Part shown: piece after piece, positions 10,502-25,100 of the stretch
Numbering within the stretch: the first letter of the stretch is position 1
How the letters are laid out: each line of letters begins with the position of its first letter
DNA from: Physcia stellaris
Taxonomy: Eukaryota > Ascomycota > Lecanoromycetes > Caliciales > Physciaceae
Direction of reading: 5' to 3'
DNA length: 64,000 bases
Assembly (NCBI GenBank): GCA_018902385.1
Contig: JABSSW010000014.1
Span: forward strand, 724,473 to 788,472
Notes under the pieces: generated by a model
The model's database searches: none
What the model saw: the letters and a program-made list of their open reading frames with translations, nothing else
What the model was told of the DNA's origin: nothing
Translations under genes and position numbers: made by a program

Positions 10502-13500
10502 ATGGCAGATGCAAAGGAGGGCGAACCTTCAATGGAGAACCCGGACAGCACAGAGGAGGGCAGTATGGAAGATGGGACTATGCAGGATGTTGACCTAGGG
10601 GAAATCCCGGAGAAAATAGTGGTTACGCCGGCTCCTGAAGAAGTTGAAACCAACGGAGGACTGAATATCAGTGAACTACAAAACAACCACTATGGTACTG
10701 AAAGTACAGTATCAACAGTGTCAGATGCACAGGAACCCCCGCCACCACCAGAAAAGGACCAAAGGTTTCCTTTATCCAATCCTCCAGACGTTTCAAACGG
10801 CGCGTCAACCATCAATTCACCCACGTCAGGTCGTCCTTCCGCAGAGGCCAGTAATGGAATACCCAGGGCCCAGAGATCTGCACCCTTGAGCTCTATTGTC
10901 TTTGTGGTGTCGGCTCTGGAGCAGATTGCTGCCTCAAAAGAGGGACGGAAGAAGAAAGGTCTTGCCGACTCGGCGAACAAGGCATTGGCCGCCATCAAGA
11001 AGCAAGAGGCCACGCCAAATCCAGAAGTCATATTTGAGCCTTTGCGACTAGCCACTGAAACCTCGAGTATACCTTTGACGACCACCGCGTTAGACTGTGT
11101 TGGCAAGCTCATCAGCTACTCTTACTTCTCTATCCCACCTCCCACACAAGAACCCACGTCCATCCCAGGCCAACAACAACAGCCGCCCCCTCTGATTGAA
11201 CGTGCGATAGACACAATCTGTGACTGCTTCCAGGATGAGGCGACACCAGCGGAAATACAGCTGCAGATTGTCAAGTCGTTGCTTGCTGCGGTACTAAACG
11301 ACAAAATCATAGTTCATGGGTCCGGGTTACTGAAGGCTATCCGCCAAGTCTACACCATTTTTCTTCTATCCAAGTCTCCTATCAACCAACAAATCGCCCA
11401 GGGTACACTTACTCAGATGGTGGGAACGGTATTCGAACGTGTCACGAACAGACTGTCAATGAAAGAGGCAAGGCTGAACATGTCAAAGCTGGCTTCGGAG
11501 AAAGGTACGGCGAATACAAGCCAAGTGGAACTCAACGAGAGTAGCTCGGGTCTTGAGGCAGAGGCCGGTAGCGCAATTGATGGTGACGAGGCATCGGAAG
11601 CCCAATCTCTAGATCTTCCGCCATCAGATCAACCGGTCCGAAAGGAGCCTCGAGAAAAACTGACATTGCAGAGCTTCGAGAACACGAAGAGTTTTGATGA
11701 TGCTAAAATCGGCGATAATGCCCCCACAATGGTCACTCAAGCGAAAGCGGTCCCTCCAAGAACGCCATCTGGACAGCAGCTCACAATCAACGGAGATGGT
11801 GACCAAGGTTTACGACCGTCGATTGACGAGGATGAAGAAGACGAGATCTATGTGAGAGATGCCTTCTTGGTATTTCGATCAATGTGTCGGCTTAGTACGA
11901 AGAATCTGAGTCCAGATCAGCAACAAGATATTAAATCTTCAAATATGCGAACAAAGCTCGTATCTCTCGCAATAATACGTACGCTGCTCAACAACAACAT
12001 GATAGTATTCACTTCACCATTGGTGGTTATCAGGAGTAGTTCCAACAACGAGCCTACAAGCTTCGGACAGGCCATCAATCAGTATCTACGTTTGAGTTTG
12101 AGTAAAAATGGAGCTAGCGCAGTGCGACAAGTCTTTGAGTGCTGCTGCGAGATATTTTGGCTTATGATCAAAGATATGAGGGTCATGCTCAAGGTGTGTA
12201 AGCGCATGGAAAATTGCGTGTTGCGATGCTAATCAATTCACTTTCTATAGAGAGAGATTGAGGTGTTTCTCAAAGAGATCTACCTCGCAATCCTTGAACG
12301 AAGAAATGCTCCAAGCTTTCAAAAACTATACGTCATGAAAATCCTCAAGCGCCTATCGGTCGATCCTAGAGCACTGGTTGAGATATATCTAAATTATGAT
12401 TGCGAATCAAATGCATTGGATGATATATTTCAGCGCATTATAGATCATCTTTCACGGATATCAAGTACACCAGTCTTAATTTCACCTCAACAGCAGCAGC
12501 AATACCAGGAGCAACATGCGAAGGAAGTCGATACAGATCTCGATTGGCATGATCACGGCAGAATGCCGCCTTCGCTGACTACAGCGAGTCTGAATGTTCC
12601 GTGGAATCACGAATGGGATCTACCTGTTGACTACCTGCTTAAGCAACAAGCACTTGACTGTCTGGTTCGAACACTACGATCGTTAGTAAATTGGTCGCAG
12701 GATAGCCTCGCAGCTACCGCAGCTAAGCTTCAGTCCATGGACTCTCGACTATCTTCCGAAAGGGCTCGAGACTCCCTCGACACGGGGCAAGCTGCCGGAT
12801 CACCTCGAATGTCTGGGGCAGATACCCCAGTAGCTCCATCAACGCCTATGTTAGAAGACGACCCGGGCCAGCTAGAAAAAGCTAGGCATCGAAAAACGGC
12901 ATTGTCAAGTGGTATTCGACAATTTAACTTCAAGCCGAAAAGAGGGATCAAAGCCTTAATAAAGGATGGCTTTATCAAAAGTGACTCTCCTGATGATATA
13001 GCGGATTTTATAATACGCCACGATAGTCTCGACAAAGCAGCAATTGGCGAATATCTTGGTGAAGGAGATCCAGAGAATGTCGCCATCATGCATTCGTTCG
13101 TAGACTCGATGGACTTTAACAAACGCAAATTCGTTGATGCACTCCGACAATTCTTACAAAGCTTTCGATTACCCGGCGAAGCTCAAAAGATTGATCGCTT
13201 CATGCTCAAATTTGCAGACCGCTACGTCAACGGTAATCCAAATGCTTTTGCCAATGCCGACACAGCCTACGTCCTGGCCTATTCAGTCATTATGCTCAAC
13301 ACTGACCAGCATAGTAATAAAATAAAGCAGAAACGAATGACAGTAGAAGACTTCATCAAGAATAACCGAGGCATTAACGATAGCGGCAACTTACCAGACG
13401 AATATCTGAGCGGCATCTACGACGAGATAGCGCAGAATGAGATTGTCCTCGCTTCGGAACGAGAACATGCTGCTGCCCTCGGAATCACTCCTCAGCCCAA

Positions 13501-16500
13501 CGTAGGCGGTATCGCATCTCGGGCGGGCCAAGCATTTCTACAGCTCAACCGAGATTTGCAAAAAGAAGCATATGCACAGGTTTCTGGAGAGATGTCGAGC
13601 AAGGCCGAGCTGCGACTTCGTAACATGATCAAAGCACAGCGGAAATCACCGACAAAGCAAGGACTACCAAAGTACATTCCAGCTTCGTCCTTCAAGCATG
13701 TTGGCCCGATGTTTGATGTGACGTGGATGTCTTTTCTCTCCGGTCTCTCCGGCCAAATGCAAGATACCCAAAACATCGAGATCATACGGTTATGCATGGA
13801 AGGTTTAAGGCTCGCGATAAGAATTTCCTGTCTTTTTGAGCTCGCGACTCCGAGGGAAGCTTTCGTGACCGCACTCGCCAAATTCACCAGCCTTGGCAAT
13901 CTGTCTGAGATGAAGGCAAAGAATCTCGAGGCGCTCAAGATCCTCTTGGAGGTCGCACAAACAGAAGGAAATCTGCTCCGGGAATCCTGGCGAGACATCC
14001 TGATGTGCATTAGTCAGCTAGATCGATTCCAGCTGATTTCTGGGGGTCGATGAAGGCGTGGTACCAGACCTTTCAAAGGCCCGAATAGTGCCCCCATCAA
14101 GGGCACCTTCAGCCAGTTCGAGAAGATCAATGGCTCCTGGAGCTCGGCCACGACCTCAAGCACATACTACAAACTCAACTTATCATTTCGACATTGCGCA
14201 GGAAAGTCGAGCCCCAGATGTCATGAAGGCAGTGGATCGTATTTTCACCTCGACCACGGAACTATCTAAAGATGCCATCGTCTACTTTGTCCGTGCTCTA
14301 AGCGAGGTCAGTTGGCAGGAGATACAATCGTCAGGCCAAAGTGACTCTCCGAGAACATACAGTCTTCAAAAGCTGGTCGAGATAAGTTATTACAACATGA
14401 CGCGTGTTCGGTATGAATGGAGCAGTATATGGCAGGTTCTTGGTGAACACTTCAATGATGTTGGCTGCCACCCTAATACTCATGTTGTTTTCTTTGCCTT
14501 GGACTCTCTGCGACAGTTATCCATACGCTTTATGGAATTAGAGGAGCTACCGGGCTTCAAATTCCAGAAAGATTTTCTGAAGCCCTTCGAGCATGTTATC
14601 GCTAACAGCTCTGCTGTTACCGTCAAAGACATGGTACTCCGATGCCTGATACAAATGATCCAGGCAAAGGGTGAGAACATAAGATCAGGCTGGAAGACCA
14701 TGTTTGGAGTTTTCACGGTCGCCGCGAGGGAACCTTACGGTAGGTACCGATACAAAGAGTACCACTATTTCAGAGCTGACAATCAACAGAGGCTATCGTC
14801 AATCTCGCTTTCGATCATGTAACTCAAGTCTACAATACGCGCTTTGGCGTGATTATATCGCAAGGTGCTTTTGCAGATCTGGTTGTGTGCTTGACCGAAT
14901 TCTCAAAGAATCTCAAATTCCAAAAGAAGTCGTTAGCTGCCATAGAAATGCTCAAATCGACCGTCCCAAAGATGCTTAAGACACCAGAGTGTCCTCTATC
15001 TCATCGAGCTGGAAGCTCGTTAGACAAAGCCAATCAGGATGGAACACCCGTGCCAAAACTCGCAAGCAGGCAAACCCAAGAGGAGCAATATTGGTTTCCA
15101 GTACTGTTCGCATTCCATAATGTTCTCATGACCGGTGATGATCTAGAGGTCAGGTCACAGGCTCTCAATTATCTCTTCGACATCCTGATCAGATACGGTG
15201 GTGACTTTCCTCGAGACTTTTGGGACATACTCTGGCGGCAGCTGCTTTATCCCATCTTCATGGTTTTGAGGTCAAAGTCGGAGATGTCCAAGGTCCAAAA
15301 TCTTGAAGATCTTTCGGTATGGCTATCAACGACTATGATTGAAGCTCTCCGGAACATGATGGCATTGTTTACGCATTACTTCGACTCTCTCGAATATATG
15401 CTCGACCGCTTCCTTGAGCTACTTACGTTGTGTATATGTCAGGAGAACGACACTATCGCACGCATTGGAAGCAACTGCTTGCAGACATTGATTCTTCAGA
15501 ACGTTACCAAGTTTCAGCCTGAACATTGGTCTAAGATTGTAACCAGCTTTGTCGAGTTGTTCGATCGAACGACCGCTCATCAGTTGTTCTCGGCTGCTAC
15601 CGCAAGCTCGGAATCGTCTTACATCTCAGATGGCGAAAGGATGCGAAGAGGAACAAACGGCGTAGTCGAAACTAGGGACTTACCAATCACTGGCCTTCCA
15701 TCAGAGGATGCACCATCAAGTCCAACACAGATATCGCAACCTGAAGAGTCGGTTGAATCGGCGTCTATGCATCGACCATCATCGCCTAATAGCCAAAACA
15801 CCACCGCCACCCCCGAGCTTGAGGACTATCGTCCACAGTCAGACCTGCAGCAGCAACCAGTTGAGGTGACTACAGCTCGACGTCGCTTCTTTAATAAGAT
15901 CATAACACGTTGTGTGCTGCAGCTGTTGATGATTGAGACTGTCAATGAATTGTTCTCTAATGATGCTGTCTACGCGCAGATACCGAGCTCGGAGCTGCTG
16001 CGGCTTATGTCGCTCCTGAAGGGCAGTTACTCTTTCGCCAAGCGATTCAACAATAACCAGGAACTACGGCGGAGACTCCACCGAGAGGGATTCATGAAGC
16101 AACAGCCTAATCTGCTCAAGCAGGAAAGTGGCAGTGCGGCCACGTATGTGAATATCTTGGTGAGGATGTACCATGACGAAGGCGACGAGCGGAGGAGGAG
16201 TCGAGCCGATACCGAGGCTGCATTGATTCCGTGAGTTTCTCTCATTCACGTTACGGCATATATGCTAATCCAACGGGCAGACTTTGCGCGGACATCATCC
16301 GAAGCTTTGTGTTGTTGGAAGAATCACAAGTTAGGAACATCGAAGCCTGGAGACCGGTCGTCGTCGACGTTATGGAGGGATACACGAATTTCCCTCGAGA
16401 TGACTTCGAAAAGCATATCGAGACCTTCTATCCGCTAGCGGTGGAGCTGCTCAACCGCGACCCTGGTTTGGAGGTGCGACTGGCGCTCCAAGGGCTATTG

Positions 16501-16620
16501 CGGAGAATTGGCGAGGTCCGGATGGGAATGGCGCCAATAGCCACTCCGACGCAGACACCAACCAGTCCTCGCAGCGTTTCCTCGCATTACTTCTCTCGAA
16601 GATCAAGTCGCGGTAGATGA
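10502..16620 (+). CDS. SEC7: Sec7 Arf guanine-nucleotide exchange factor (BIG/Sec7 family)
   Basis: My model is join(10502..12193,12251..14739,14790..16230,16281..16620), about 1,987 codons, the usual length of fungal Sec7. After an acidic N-terminus come the DCB/HUS region and the Sec7 domain at about 777-965. That domain shows FNFKPKRGIKALIKDGFI, the catalytic Glu finger in FRLPGEAQKIDRF and YSVIMLNTDQHSNK. HDS repeats (SEVSWQEIQSSGQ onward) fill the C-terminal half. The protein activates Arf at the trans-Golgi for vesicle budding. One break lies at the G5 run 14042-14046, between QLDRFQLISGG and VDEGVVPDLSKARIVPP; removing one G or adding two restores the frame. The gene should be essential, so a consensus error is more likely than loss. 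Introns are 57, 50 and 50 nt. Confidence 0.92.
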
Positions 16621-17199
16621 TGAGCCAGCCTCTACGGACATCTTTGTTGTTACTGTGTTGCGCTTTAGCGTCATCGTTTAGAGAGGGTGGAGGAGGAAAT
16701 GTACTGGAATGTAGGAGCGAATGGCAGGTTCCGAGCAGGCGCAAGAGCATCTTGAACACTGCATCATGTGTATTATACCCAGCTACAGGAGGCTTAGATG
16801 GTACCTATACAATCGAAGGCTTTGACTACTGTAATATCTACATTCAATCAACATTCACCTACCTTACATGACTGGATGCCAAGCATGTGATGCCGGTTTG
16901 CCGAGTCAGAGAAAGCCGGTTGGATGCCATGAACCTGGTAGTGGTGCAGAAATCTTGATACTATCTCGCATGTACATGAAGCAGGCTTTCTACTATTCCT
17001 CAAAGTAGAAATCACCGTCGTTGTTGTTATTCCTCGTTCGATCAAGGCAGCCTGCCAAGTCTCCAACCGCTTCTATCCTCCTTCAACCCCGCCCTGAAGA
17101 AGCTGCAGCTCTTCACTTCACACAGGCGCTTGTCGCCAGCTTCTTGACTTCTCTTCTTCAATTGACTTTCACAGTACCTCGCGTCGATAAGTCGCAGTG
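16621..17199. other. Intergenic between SEC7 and PLD1
   Basis: These 579 bases hold the SEC7 3' UTR and the PLD1 promoter, which is C/T-rich near 17085-17175. No feature was recognised. Confidence 0.5.
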
Positions 17200-19939
17200 A
17201 TGCCGTTCAACTTCAAAGATCTGCGCAACCAATTGAAGGGTTTGTCTCAAGGACCCCGCACCTTGAACATTCCTCTCGCTAAGAGCACGTGCTTCTATAG
17301 ATACCCAGCTCCACGATGCCAAAATCGGTGCCATTCACTTCAAGAACAAAGTTGGCAAGTTTGGTAATCTAATCAACGCGAATCATCGTCACGACGAGGA
17401 GCATGAGAAGGCCACCGACGATAAACGCACCAAGGTAGCCGAGAGCCACCGCTTCGAGTCATTCGCTCCAGAGAGGGATGGTAACAAGATCAAGTGGTAT
17501 GTGGATGGGCAAGATTACTTCTACGCTGTCTCCGTTGCTTTGGAAAAGGCCAAAGAAACCATTTATATCGAGGATTGGTGGTTAAGCCCAGAGCTTTTCC
17601 TGCGGAGACCCCCCTACCACCACCAGGAATGGAGATTAGATCAGATCTTGAAGAGGCGGGCGGAAGCTGGGGTCAAGATATACATTGTCGTGTACAAGGA
17701 AGTCGCTCAGGCGGTCAGCTGCAACAGCGCCCATACGAAGCATGCTCTTAATGCTTTATGCCCCAAAGGGACTCCAGGTTACGGCAACATCAAGGTCTTG
17801 AGGCACCCAGATCACAACGTTTTCGAAAATGCAGGAGACATGACATTCTACTGGGCACATCATGAGAAGTTCATCGTGATTGATTACGCGCTGGCCTTCA
17901 TTGGCGGTCTGGATCTTTGCTTTGGACGATGGGACAGCAGACAGCATCCTTGTGCAGACGTACATCCTGCCGGGGCTGTAAACGAGATGTTCCCAGGGCA
18001 GGATTTCAACAACAATCGTATCATGGACTTCCAAACGGTCGAGGATTGGAAATCGAACGAACTCAGCAAGGCCGATTACGGACGGATGCCCTGGCATGAT
18101 GTTGCCATGGGTGTTATTGGAGATTGTGTGTACGATATTGCAGAGCACTTTGTCCTCCGCTGGAACTTTATCAAGCGCGACAAGTATAAGCGAGACGAGT
18201 CTGTTGACTGGTTGACAATGGAAGGTCGAGAGGGCGACCATGAAGATTTGGTAGCGGTCCAAAGACCAAAGCATCCCGTGGGGGAATATGTCCGTCATCC
18301 TTTGACTCGGCTGGAAACCAAGCCCTGGGCGCACGAGCACCAAGGCACCGTCCATGCGCAAGTCGTTCGCAGCACCGCCGATTGGAGTAGTGGTATCCTC
18401 ACGGAACACAGTATACAAAATGCGTACAGTGAGATTATTAGGAACGCACAACACTTTGTCTACATCGAGAATCAATTCTTCATCACAGCGACAGGCGAAG
18501 AGCAGGCTCCCATACATAATACTATTGGCCGAGCTATCGTGGATGCTTGCGTCAGAGCCGGTAAAGAAGGTCGGAAATTCAGAGTCATTATCGTGATTCC
18601 CGCTGTTCCTGGTTTCGCAGGAGATCTTAGAGACGATGCTGCTATGGGCACACGAGCAATCATGGACTACCAATACAAGTCGATCCATCGTGGTGAGCAC
18701 TCGATATTTGGCCAAATTGAGAAGGAGGGTGTCAATCCTCGAGAACATATCTTCATTTTCAACCTTAGGTCTTACGACCGTCTGAACAAAACTCCGGCTA
18801 TGGTCAAGCAGGAAGAAGCCTCCGGCGTCAAATATCAGGACGTGCAGCGTGCAGTAGCCGAAGAGATCATGGGCGAGGGCGTCCACAACACCACCGATGA
18901 ACACGACAAAGATGACAAGGCTCAAGAAGAAAAAGAGCGTTTGATGGACCAAAAACGGAAGTTTGAGGCCTCGCGAGAAGAGGCCGGCTTTAACGATGAT
19001 GGTGTTCCCAGCTCTGATAGCATCGCCCAGACCGCCATGTTCGATGGTGGGAAGGTCTCAGAACAGAAGTGGGATGGTGACCTGGAGAACGAGAAGGAGA
19101 ACTTTGTCCAGGAAGAGCTGTACATTCACGGTAAACTTCTGATCGTGGATGACCGAATAGCCATCTGCGGTAGTTCCAACATCAACGACCGAGTACGTCC
19201 CCTTTCTCGTCACGCTCTACAACCTTCGCTAACGCTGTACAGTCCCAAATGGGTATCCACGACAGCGAACTCTCCATCGTAATGGAAGACCGCGACTTCA
19301 TCGACTCAACCATGGACGGCGCCCCCTTCAAAGCCGGCCGCCACGCAGCAACCCTCCGGCGCCTCCTCTGGCGTGAACATCTCGGGCTCCTACGCGCTCA
19401 AGAGCTCGATGCCTCGAAAGACCCGAACGCGCAGCCGCCTGACGTGTGCATGAATGACCCGATCGAAGGGCCCGAATACGAGTTCGTCGCAGACCCGATG
19501 AGCGATCAGGTATGGGATATGTGGACCGGCAACGCGACGAAGAACACAGAGACGTTCCGCCATCTCTTCCGTGCTGATCCGGATGATAACAGTGAGTCTC
19601 CCCAATATCCCCTTTTCTATCCAGTCCTCTCAATACATACATCCCCCACTCATCCCTCCAATTCAATCCTCCAGCCAGCCCGCAAGAAAAAAAGATCCCA
19701 CCCTCTTTCTAACATCAACAGTCAAAAACTGGGACGACTACGAAGCCTTCCTCCCCCGACACAACAAGTTCAAGCAAGGCCACCTGCACGACCCCTTCAT
19801 GCCCGCCGAAGAGGTCCGCCAGAAACTGGACATGATCCGCGGCCATCTTGTTTGGATGCCGTTGGAGTTTTTGCGGGACGCGCCTATGGCCGAGAAGGGG
19901 CTGCAGGTTAATGCTTATACTGAGAGTATTTATACTTGA
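17200..19939 (+). CDS. Phospholipase D (PLD1/SPO14 family)
   Basis: My model is join(17200..17239,17301..19192,19243..19591,19722..19939), 832 residues. Exon 1 gives MPFNFKDLRNQLK and exon 2 continues DTQLHDAKIGAIHFKNKVGK. Both HKD motifs are intact: HHEKFIVIDYALAFIGGLD near residue 200 and IHGKLLIVDDRIAICGSSN near 622. The family segments YIEDWWLSPELFLRRP and YIENQFFITATG are also present. The enzyme cleaves phosphatidylcholine to phosphatidic acid and choline at membranes. No PX or PH domain precedes the catalytic core, so this is the shorter fungal PLD form rather than the long Spo14 type. A charged insert (near residues 545-610) separates the halves. All four exons close in frame. Confidence 0.9.
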
Positions 19940-22138
19940 GGGGGGGATTGGGAAAGGGGAGGGGCAGGGGGATGGGGAGGGGGCGTGCTTTTGAGACTGC
20001 TGGTTGGGATTATGGTCCGGTTTGATAGACTGCATCATTTTTCGCGAACAGAACAGAAGGGTTGATACATACCTTAGTCCTCTCTCTTGCTCATTCCTAT
20101 GATTCGAAGGAAAGTAAAAGAAGAAGTGAAGCAATGAAAACATTGCTGTTATCTCGCAAATCTTTTTTTTTTTTTTTCGAACGAAGAAGATTTGATTGGA
20201 AGGACTGATTTTCGTTTTGTTACCCCCCATCTCCTAGCCCCGACACAACTCATTTCCTATCCCCCCTCAAAACCATGCTTCCCCCCTCCCCCTTCCCTCC
20301 CAAAAATTAAAGGATAATTATCACTACACTGCACTTATTCTCATCCATTACGAATTGCGCCTCTGCGAGGGATCCTGAGGATGTAATCGATTTCTTGATG
20401 GGGTTTCGAAGGAACTTCTCAATCAGTCAGAGTACTTTTCTGGTGAATAAAAATGGTGAGAAGGGGTGGAAGGAGATATGTAATGGGGATGTCATTGTAG
20501 TAAAAAAGCCCTTGATCATATCTATCCCGAGTAATCCTGTTGGAGAATTAAAAGATGATGGATGTTTTATTTTGTTTTCTTTTTTCTTCTCGACTCAAGT
20601 CAATTCTCATCTCTCATCCTCATCCCTGCACTCTCGTCTCCACATACCCGAAGAGAAGCGTTCCCATCCCCATCCCCATCCCCATCTTCACCACCACCTC
20701 ACAAAAAATCTCCAAACACCGGATCCGGGCCAGATCTGTCTTTTTCCGTCGAGTAGGCAGAAAATGTATATCTCTCCATTCCCCACCTCGCCGGACTTGC
20801 CCATGTTCTCTTATCAATCTCGACGGGAAAAAAAGAAATACGAGGATAGGAATAGGAGCTGTGATAGGACCCAAAGGGAAGGGAATAGAAATATGTGTGA
20901 CTTAAAGATATTCCTCAACCCTCCTCTTGGTGTTGTAGTCGAGCTTTTTCGCTCGGGATGGTTGGATAAGATAAGATAACTGCGAGGAAGTGGAAATTTC
21001 GGGTTCTCTTTGTGGGGTAACTCCAATCGCAGCTCTTGAGACGTTCGACGAGATGATGGATTTTTCAGGGGGCATTCGTGTCGCGTGGGAATAATACGTA
21101 TCGTCGCGGTGTATAATAAACGACCCTATTATACGAAGCGGAAGTCATCGGAGGCGAAGAGAGGATCAAGGAGGGTTTGAGGCGTTTATTTCAACGAGGC
21201 TGGCCAATCTTTCGAGAGCGGAGAGGTAGAGACTCGGGTCCTCCTTGGCCAACAACCGGAACGAGGCAAAAGACGAAAACTTTATGTAAGAGGTGCTTGC
21301 GCCTTCCGTCCAGTACTATTCGTCTGCTGAATCCGCAAGCATTGATACCGGGTGCCGCACCATCTGATTAACCGAGTCAGTAAGGTCATGCTGGTGTCGC
21401 GGTATCCTTAATCGTAATAAGTTCTCCTATGCACTAGTGAGCACTTCGGTTTCAGTTGGGAATTAGCTGAGGACGACTTGGAGCGAGGCCCGTCGTCGCG
21501 CTCCGCTGCCATGACCTGTAGGTGCGATCTGAAGTGCTACCCTCACCAGGGCATGGGATAGGCTGGAAGCTCAGGCTGGGGCGATGATTTGATTATGTTG
21601 GCTCTCCTGATATCGAGTGTTCTGCGTAAAGGCAGAGAAGCTGGTGCAAGAGATGTTGAGAAGTCTTCGGTATCCCATGGTCAGGTAATAAGTGGTGCTA
21701 ATTTTTAGGTTACATCGACAGATCTACGATTACCCGACTTCGGGCGGAATCAGAAGATGATGTTGTCTTCATGTCGTCTTCATATGCTTTGTGCCAAACA
21801 CGGGTAAGCGTGTTATCATATTGGGTGTATCGATGGCGATGCATGGGAGGCAAGATAGCACCACACCAGACCATGGGACAGATTAGGCTGGAGCTCAGGC
21901 CCGGGGTGATTATTAGATTATTGCTGGCTCTCATGAGGTCGAGTATTCTGCGTAAAGGCAGAGAACCTGTTGCAAGAAATGATTTGAGGAGCCTTCGGTG
22001 TGGTTTTATACTTCTCCTACCTTGACGGAGATGTCGTTGATCCCTCCTATGACTCAACGAATGCTTCATACAGACACTAGGCCTCGTATCTCACTGATCC
22101 CTCGGTCGAATGTGATCATCGGGTCTCGATCTCAGACG
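19940..22138. other. Gene-free stretch of 2.2 kb, low-complexity patches
   Basis: No supportable gene is present. There is a T-run at about 20163-20178, C-rich tracts at 20223-20310 and a short CCCATC-type run near 20665-20690. A diverged direct repeat (listed separately) lies at 21555-22003. Confidence 0.5.
21555..22003. repeat. Diverged direct repeat, two copies of about 120 bp
   Basis: Copy A (about 21555-21672) and copy B (about 21880-22003) share ordered blocks such as TAGGCTGGA, AGCTCAGG, TTGGCTCTC versus CTGGCTCTC, TCGAGT, TCTGCGTAAAGGCAGAGAA and TTCGGT. They look like two old copies of an unidentified non-coding repeat. No terminal repeats or target duplication were found. Confidence 0.55.
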
Positions 22139-25100
22139 TCAAAGAATAAAGATCGGCTTCTTCTTGTGCCCCAAATGTCCACGCTCCGTGTCCCCACATC
22201 TCCAACAGAGGTCTTCCCCGAACACGAGAGTCAGATGGCCTTTGACCACGCTCATAGACGCGGCGGCAAGTCGAGCCATCCAATTGCCCCGTGCACGGAA
22301 GACCACCGGTCCTGCAGGCCTGTCCAAAAATTCGTACCATGAATCAATGGAGATAAGTTCTTCCTCCTCAGGTAATCCCGTCTTATCGGTGTGGGTGCAT
22401 GTAGACTTGTCGGTTTTGATGACTCGAAATAGGAAATCCTCAAAGACCGGTAGGATTTTGAGATCACCCATCCAGCGTCCCCTATCGTGCACGGAGATCA
22501 CTGTCTCAAGGAAATAAATCTCGGTATCCCGGACTCCGTGAAGCCCCGTATCAATTGGAAGAACGTACTCCGTGAAGGACATATGCAGCGAAGTACTCTG
22601 AAAAGAGTCCGTGACAGTGCCATCAAATTCATCATGATTGATCAAGTTCCAATTGTCAGGCTCAATTTCTCGAGTGCGCGGCTGATCAGGAGGTATCAAC
22701 AAAGCGATGCCTGCGCGGCCTACATTGCCGCGGATCCTTGTAATCTTGAATGCTGGTGTGGAAGCAGGATCGGCCAGCAGTCTGGTTGCGACGTACAGAG
22801 AGTCGCCAGCAGACATGGCCATGACTGCTTGCAAGCCGGCGCTGGAGAGATCAATATTGCCAGACTCTAACATCACTATACACGCAAATGTCGAGGCAAG
22901 ATCCAGGTCAAGAGGCTCAAATGCATGAACGATGTTAATCTTCGATCTCGACCATTCACCCAGGTCATTCCCAGATTTCTTCGTTTGCGTAGATTTAGAG
23001 TCATCGTTCGGGTCGTCTGGATAGTGTTCCGGCATCCACTTCACATTGTACAATTTACTAGAGGTCAATGTCATGGCGACTGTGGCATCGCCGAGGTGTT
23101 CGTAGATATTGACGATAGTACATAGGACCTTTAGAGAGCGCAGCTGCGAAGCCGAAGTCCCAGCTTTGGAAGATACTCCACCCAAATGCCGAAGGAGACC
23201 GCTCTGAGAAATATCCATCGAACTTTGTGCCAATGACGTCCGAATATCTTCACCACTAAAGACTTGCGAAGCAGGCTTCTGATCTTCAAGGATGCGATAT
23301 ATGGCCGCAGTACCAGGGTCACCCAATACGAACTCAAATGGTACCCCGGTCAGGATCCTTGGCTTATCTTTCTGAACGTTGCCCCGGAACAGCGCCATCT
23401 CGGCAAATGGACCGAATATGTCATCTACCGATTTCGTCACGGTTCCTTTATCGAAGATACGCGCGGCGCCGGTCCCGGTCCAGGTCCAGAAGAATCTGTC
23501 CCCATTCCCTACGCCAGCAATCGGGCCCAATACATCAGCGATGCCCTGATGGTCGCCTTCTTCCAACCCTACCAGACCCCTAGGGGCAGACGCGACTTTA
23601 CCAATTGTCCACCACTTGTGCACAGTGGACTCCCGGTCGGCCGACCCGGGAGGTACGACGGTAGTGAGGGCGAACGTACTGATTACATTAGGCTGAGTTA
23701 CAGCATATCGTATGATCAAGCTACCTGGATCACAGCCAACCCGCATGGCTTTGGATCGTAGGAGTCGTATTCGCCCTTGATGGTTGCCAGCAAGAGCAAG
23801 CAGGACGCTCGGCTGCTGTAGGCTCGAGATTGGCGACAAGAAGTCCTGAGCTACCCCAAGAAACCCAGGACACCGTCTCCGCCCGTAATTGAACAACCTG
23901 GTATACTCTGTCTGCGTGATATCGTCGCAAGCAAGATAGCTTTTCGCAGCACCAGCCAATACGCCAAACCAGCTTTTGGAAGAAGGCTTTTGGTAGCCAA
24001 CGCGGGTGGTCCAATCTTTTTTCTCTGTACAATACACCCATAGATCACACATAAGCTCTGCAGCCTTTTTGGCATTGAAGCCTGCATCTCGCCAGCCGTG
24101 AAATACGCAGCCCATACAAATCTGCAGTAATTGAGCGATTGAGATCCGGGATCCGTCTGTATTGAGAGCTTTCTCCTTCTGGACTGGATCGCCATAAAAG
24201 CGATAAAAGGCAAGCGGAAGAGACCAGGTGATACCTCTACCCATTAGGTCATTTGAAGACCGTGATACAGCAGATTGCGCAGATTGAAGTCCTAAAGTAA
24301 GTACGCCGCGAGAATCGATGAGAGGGTCGTCTTGCTTTATAAAGACATTCGAGCTCGACAAGACCGACATGTTGGGGAACAAGTGCCATGCAGAGAGTGC
24401 TAGAAGGATAGAGCTGTTTTCGATACTGTGCGGCATTCCCTCGATGAGCTTGTTGAGAGCAATCATAGCCGACGTCCAACTGTGGATCACGCTGTCATAC
24501 ACGTTCCCTATCGTGCTCACCGGGATGTCAATGTTGTCCAGGATGAGCTTCAGCTGTTTCTGCCGGACTCTGTTAGTAGCATCGCCAGCTCGGAGCCATG
24601 CGCGAGCGCTTGCGTCCCAATTGGCTAGCTGCTGTCTTGTTAGAGTTGATTTTGCGGCCCAGGCAGCGAAGACGTTCAAAGGATCGCTCTCGTCTGCAGT
24701 AGCTAGTTTTTCCTTTCTCCTCTGAACAATTTCCTCCCATATCGAGGTCGCTTCTAATGGCGTCCAGAGCTTCGCAAGCATGCATGCAAGCAGATGAATG
24801 GCTACAGCACCTGCCTGAATAAGTTCCACAATCAGTGCCTCTGCTCCTGGCTCCGCGTCAAGACGCAAGAGCTCTACCAAATGCGTAAATATGAAGAGAG
24901 AAAGATAAAGTCGAGATGGGTAACTGAAAGTTCAGGGTTTTCTTACTCCGGACGTTGCTGCAGCCCAGATGCTTCCCCCATCAACGCCTTGATGGGCAGC
25001 GAACGCACCACTCGTGTTTGCTGTCTTTGACTCCTTTGAACTGCATGCCATTTTGGGTCAGTATTTCCCTTGACGCGTGGCCGTCGAGCCACCAAGTCAA

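Noticed and set aside
17756-18952. 398-residue minus-strand open frame
   Set aside because: Shadow of the phospholipase D gene on the opposite strand, which has intact catalytic motifs.
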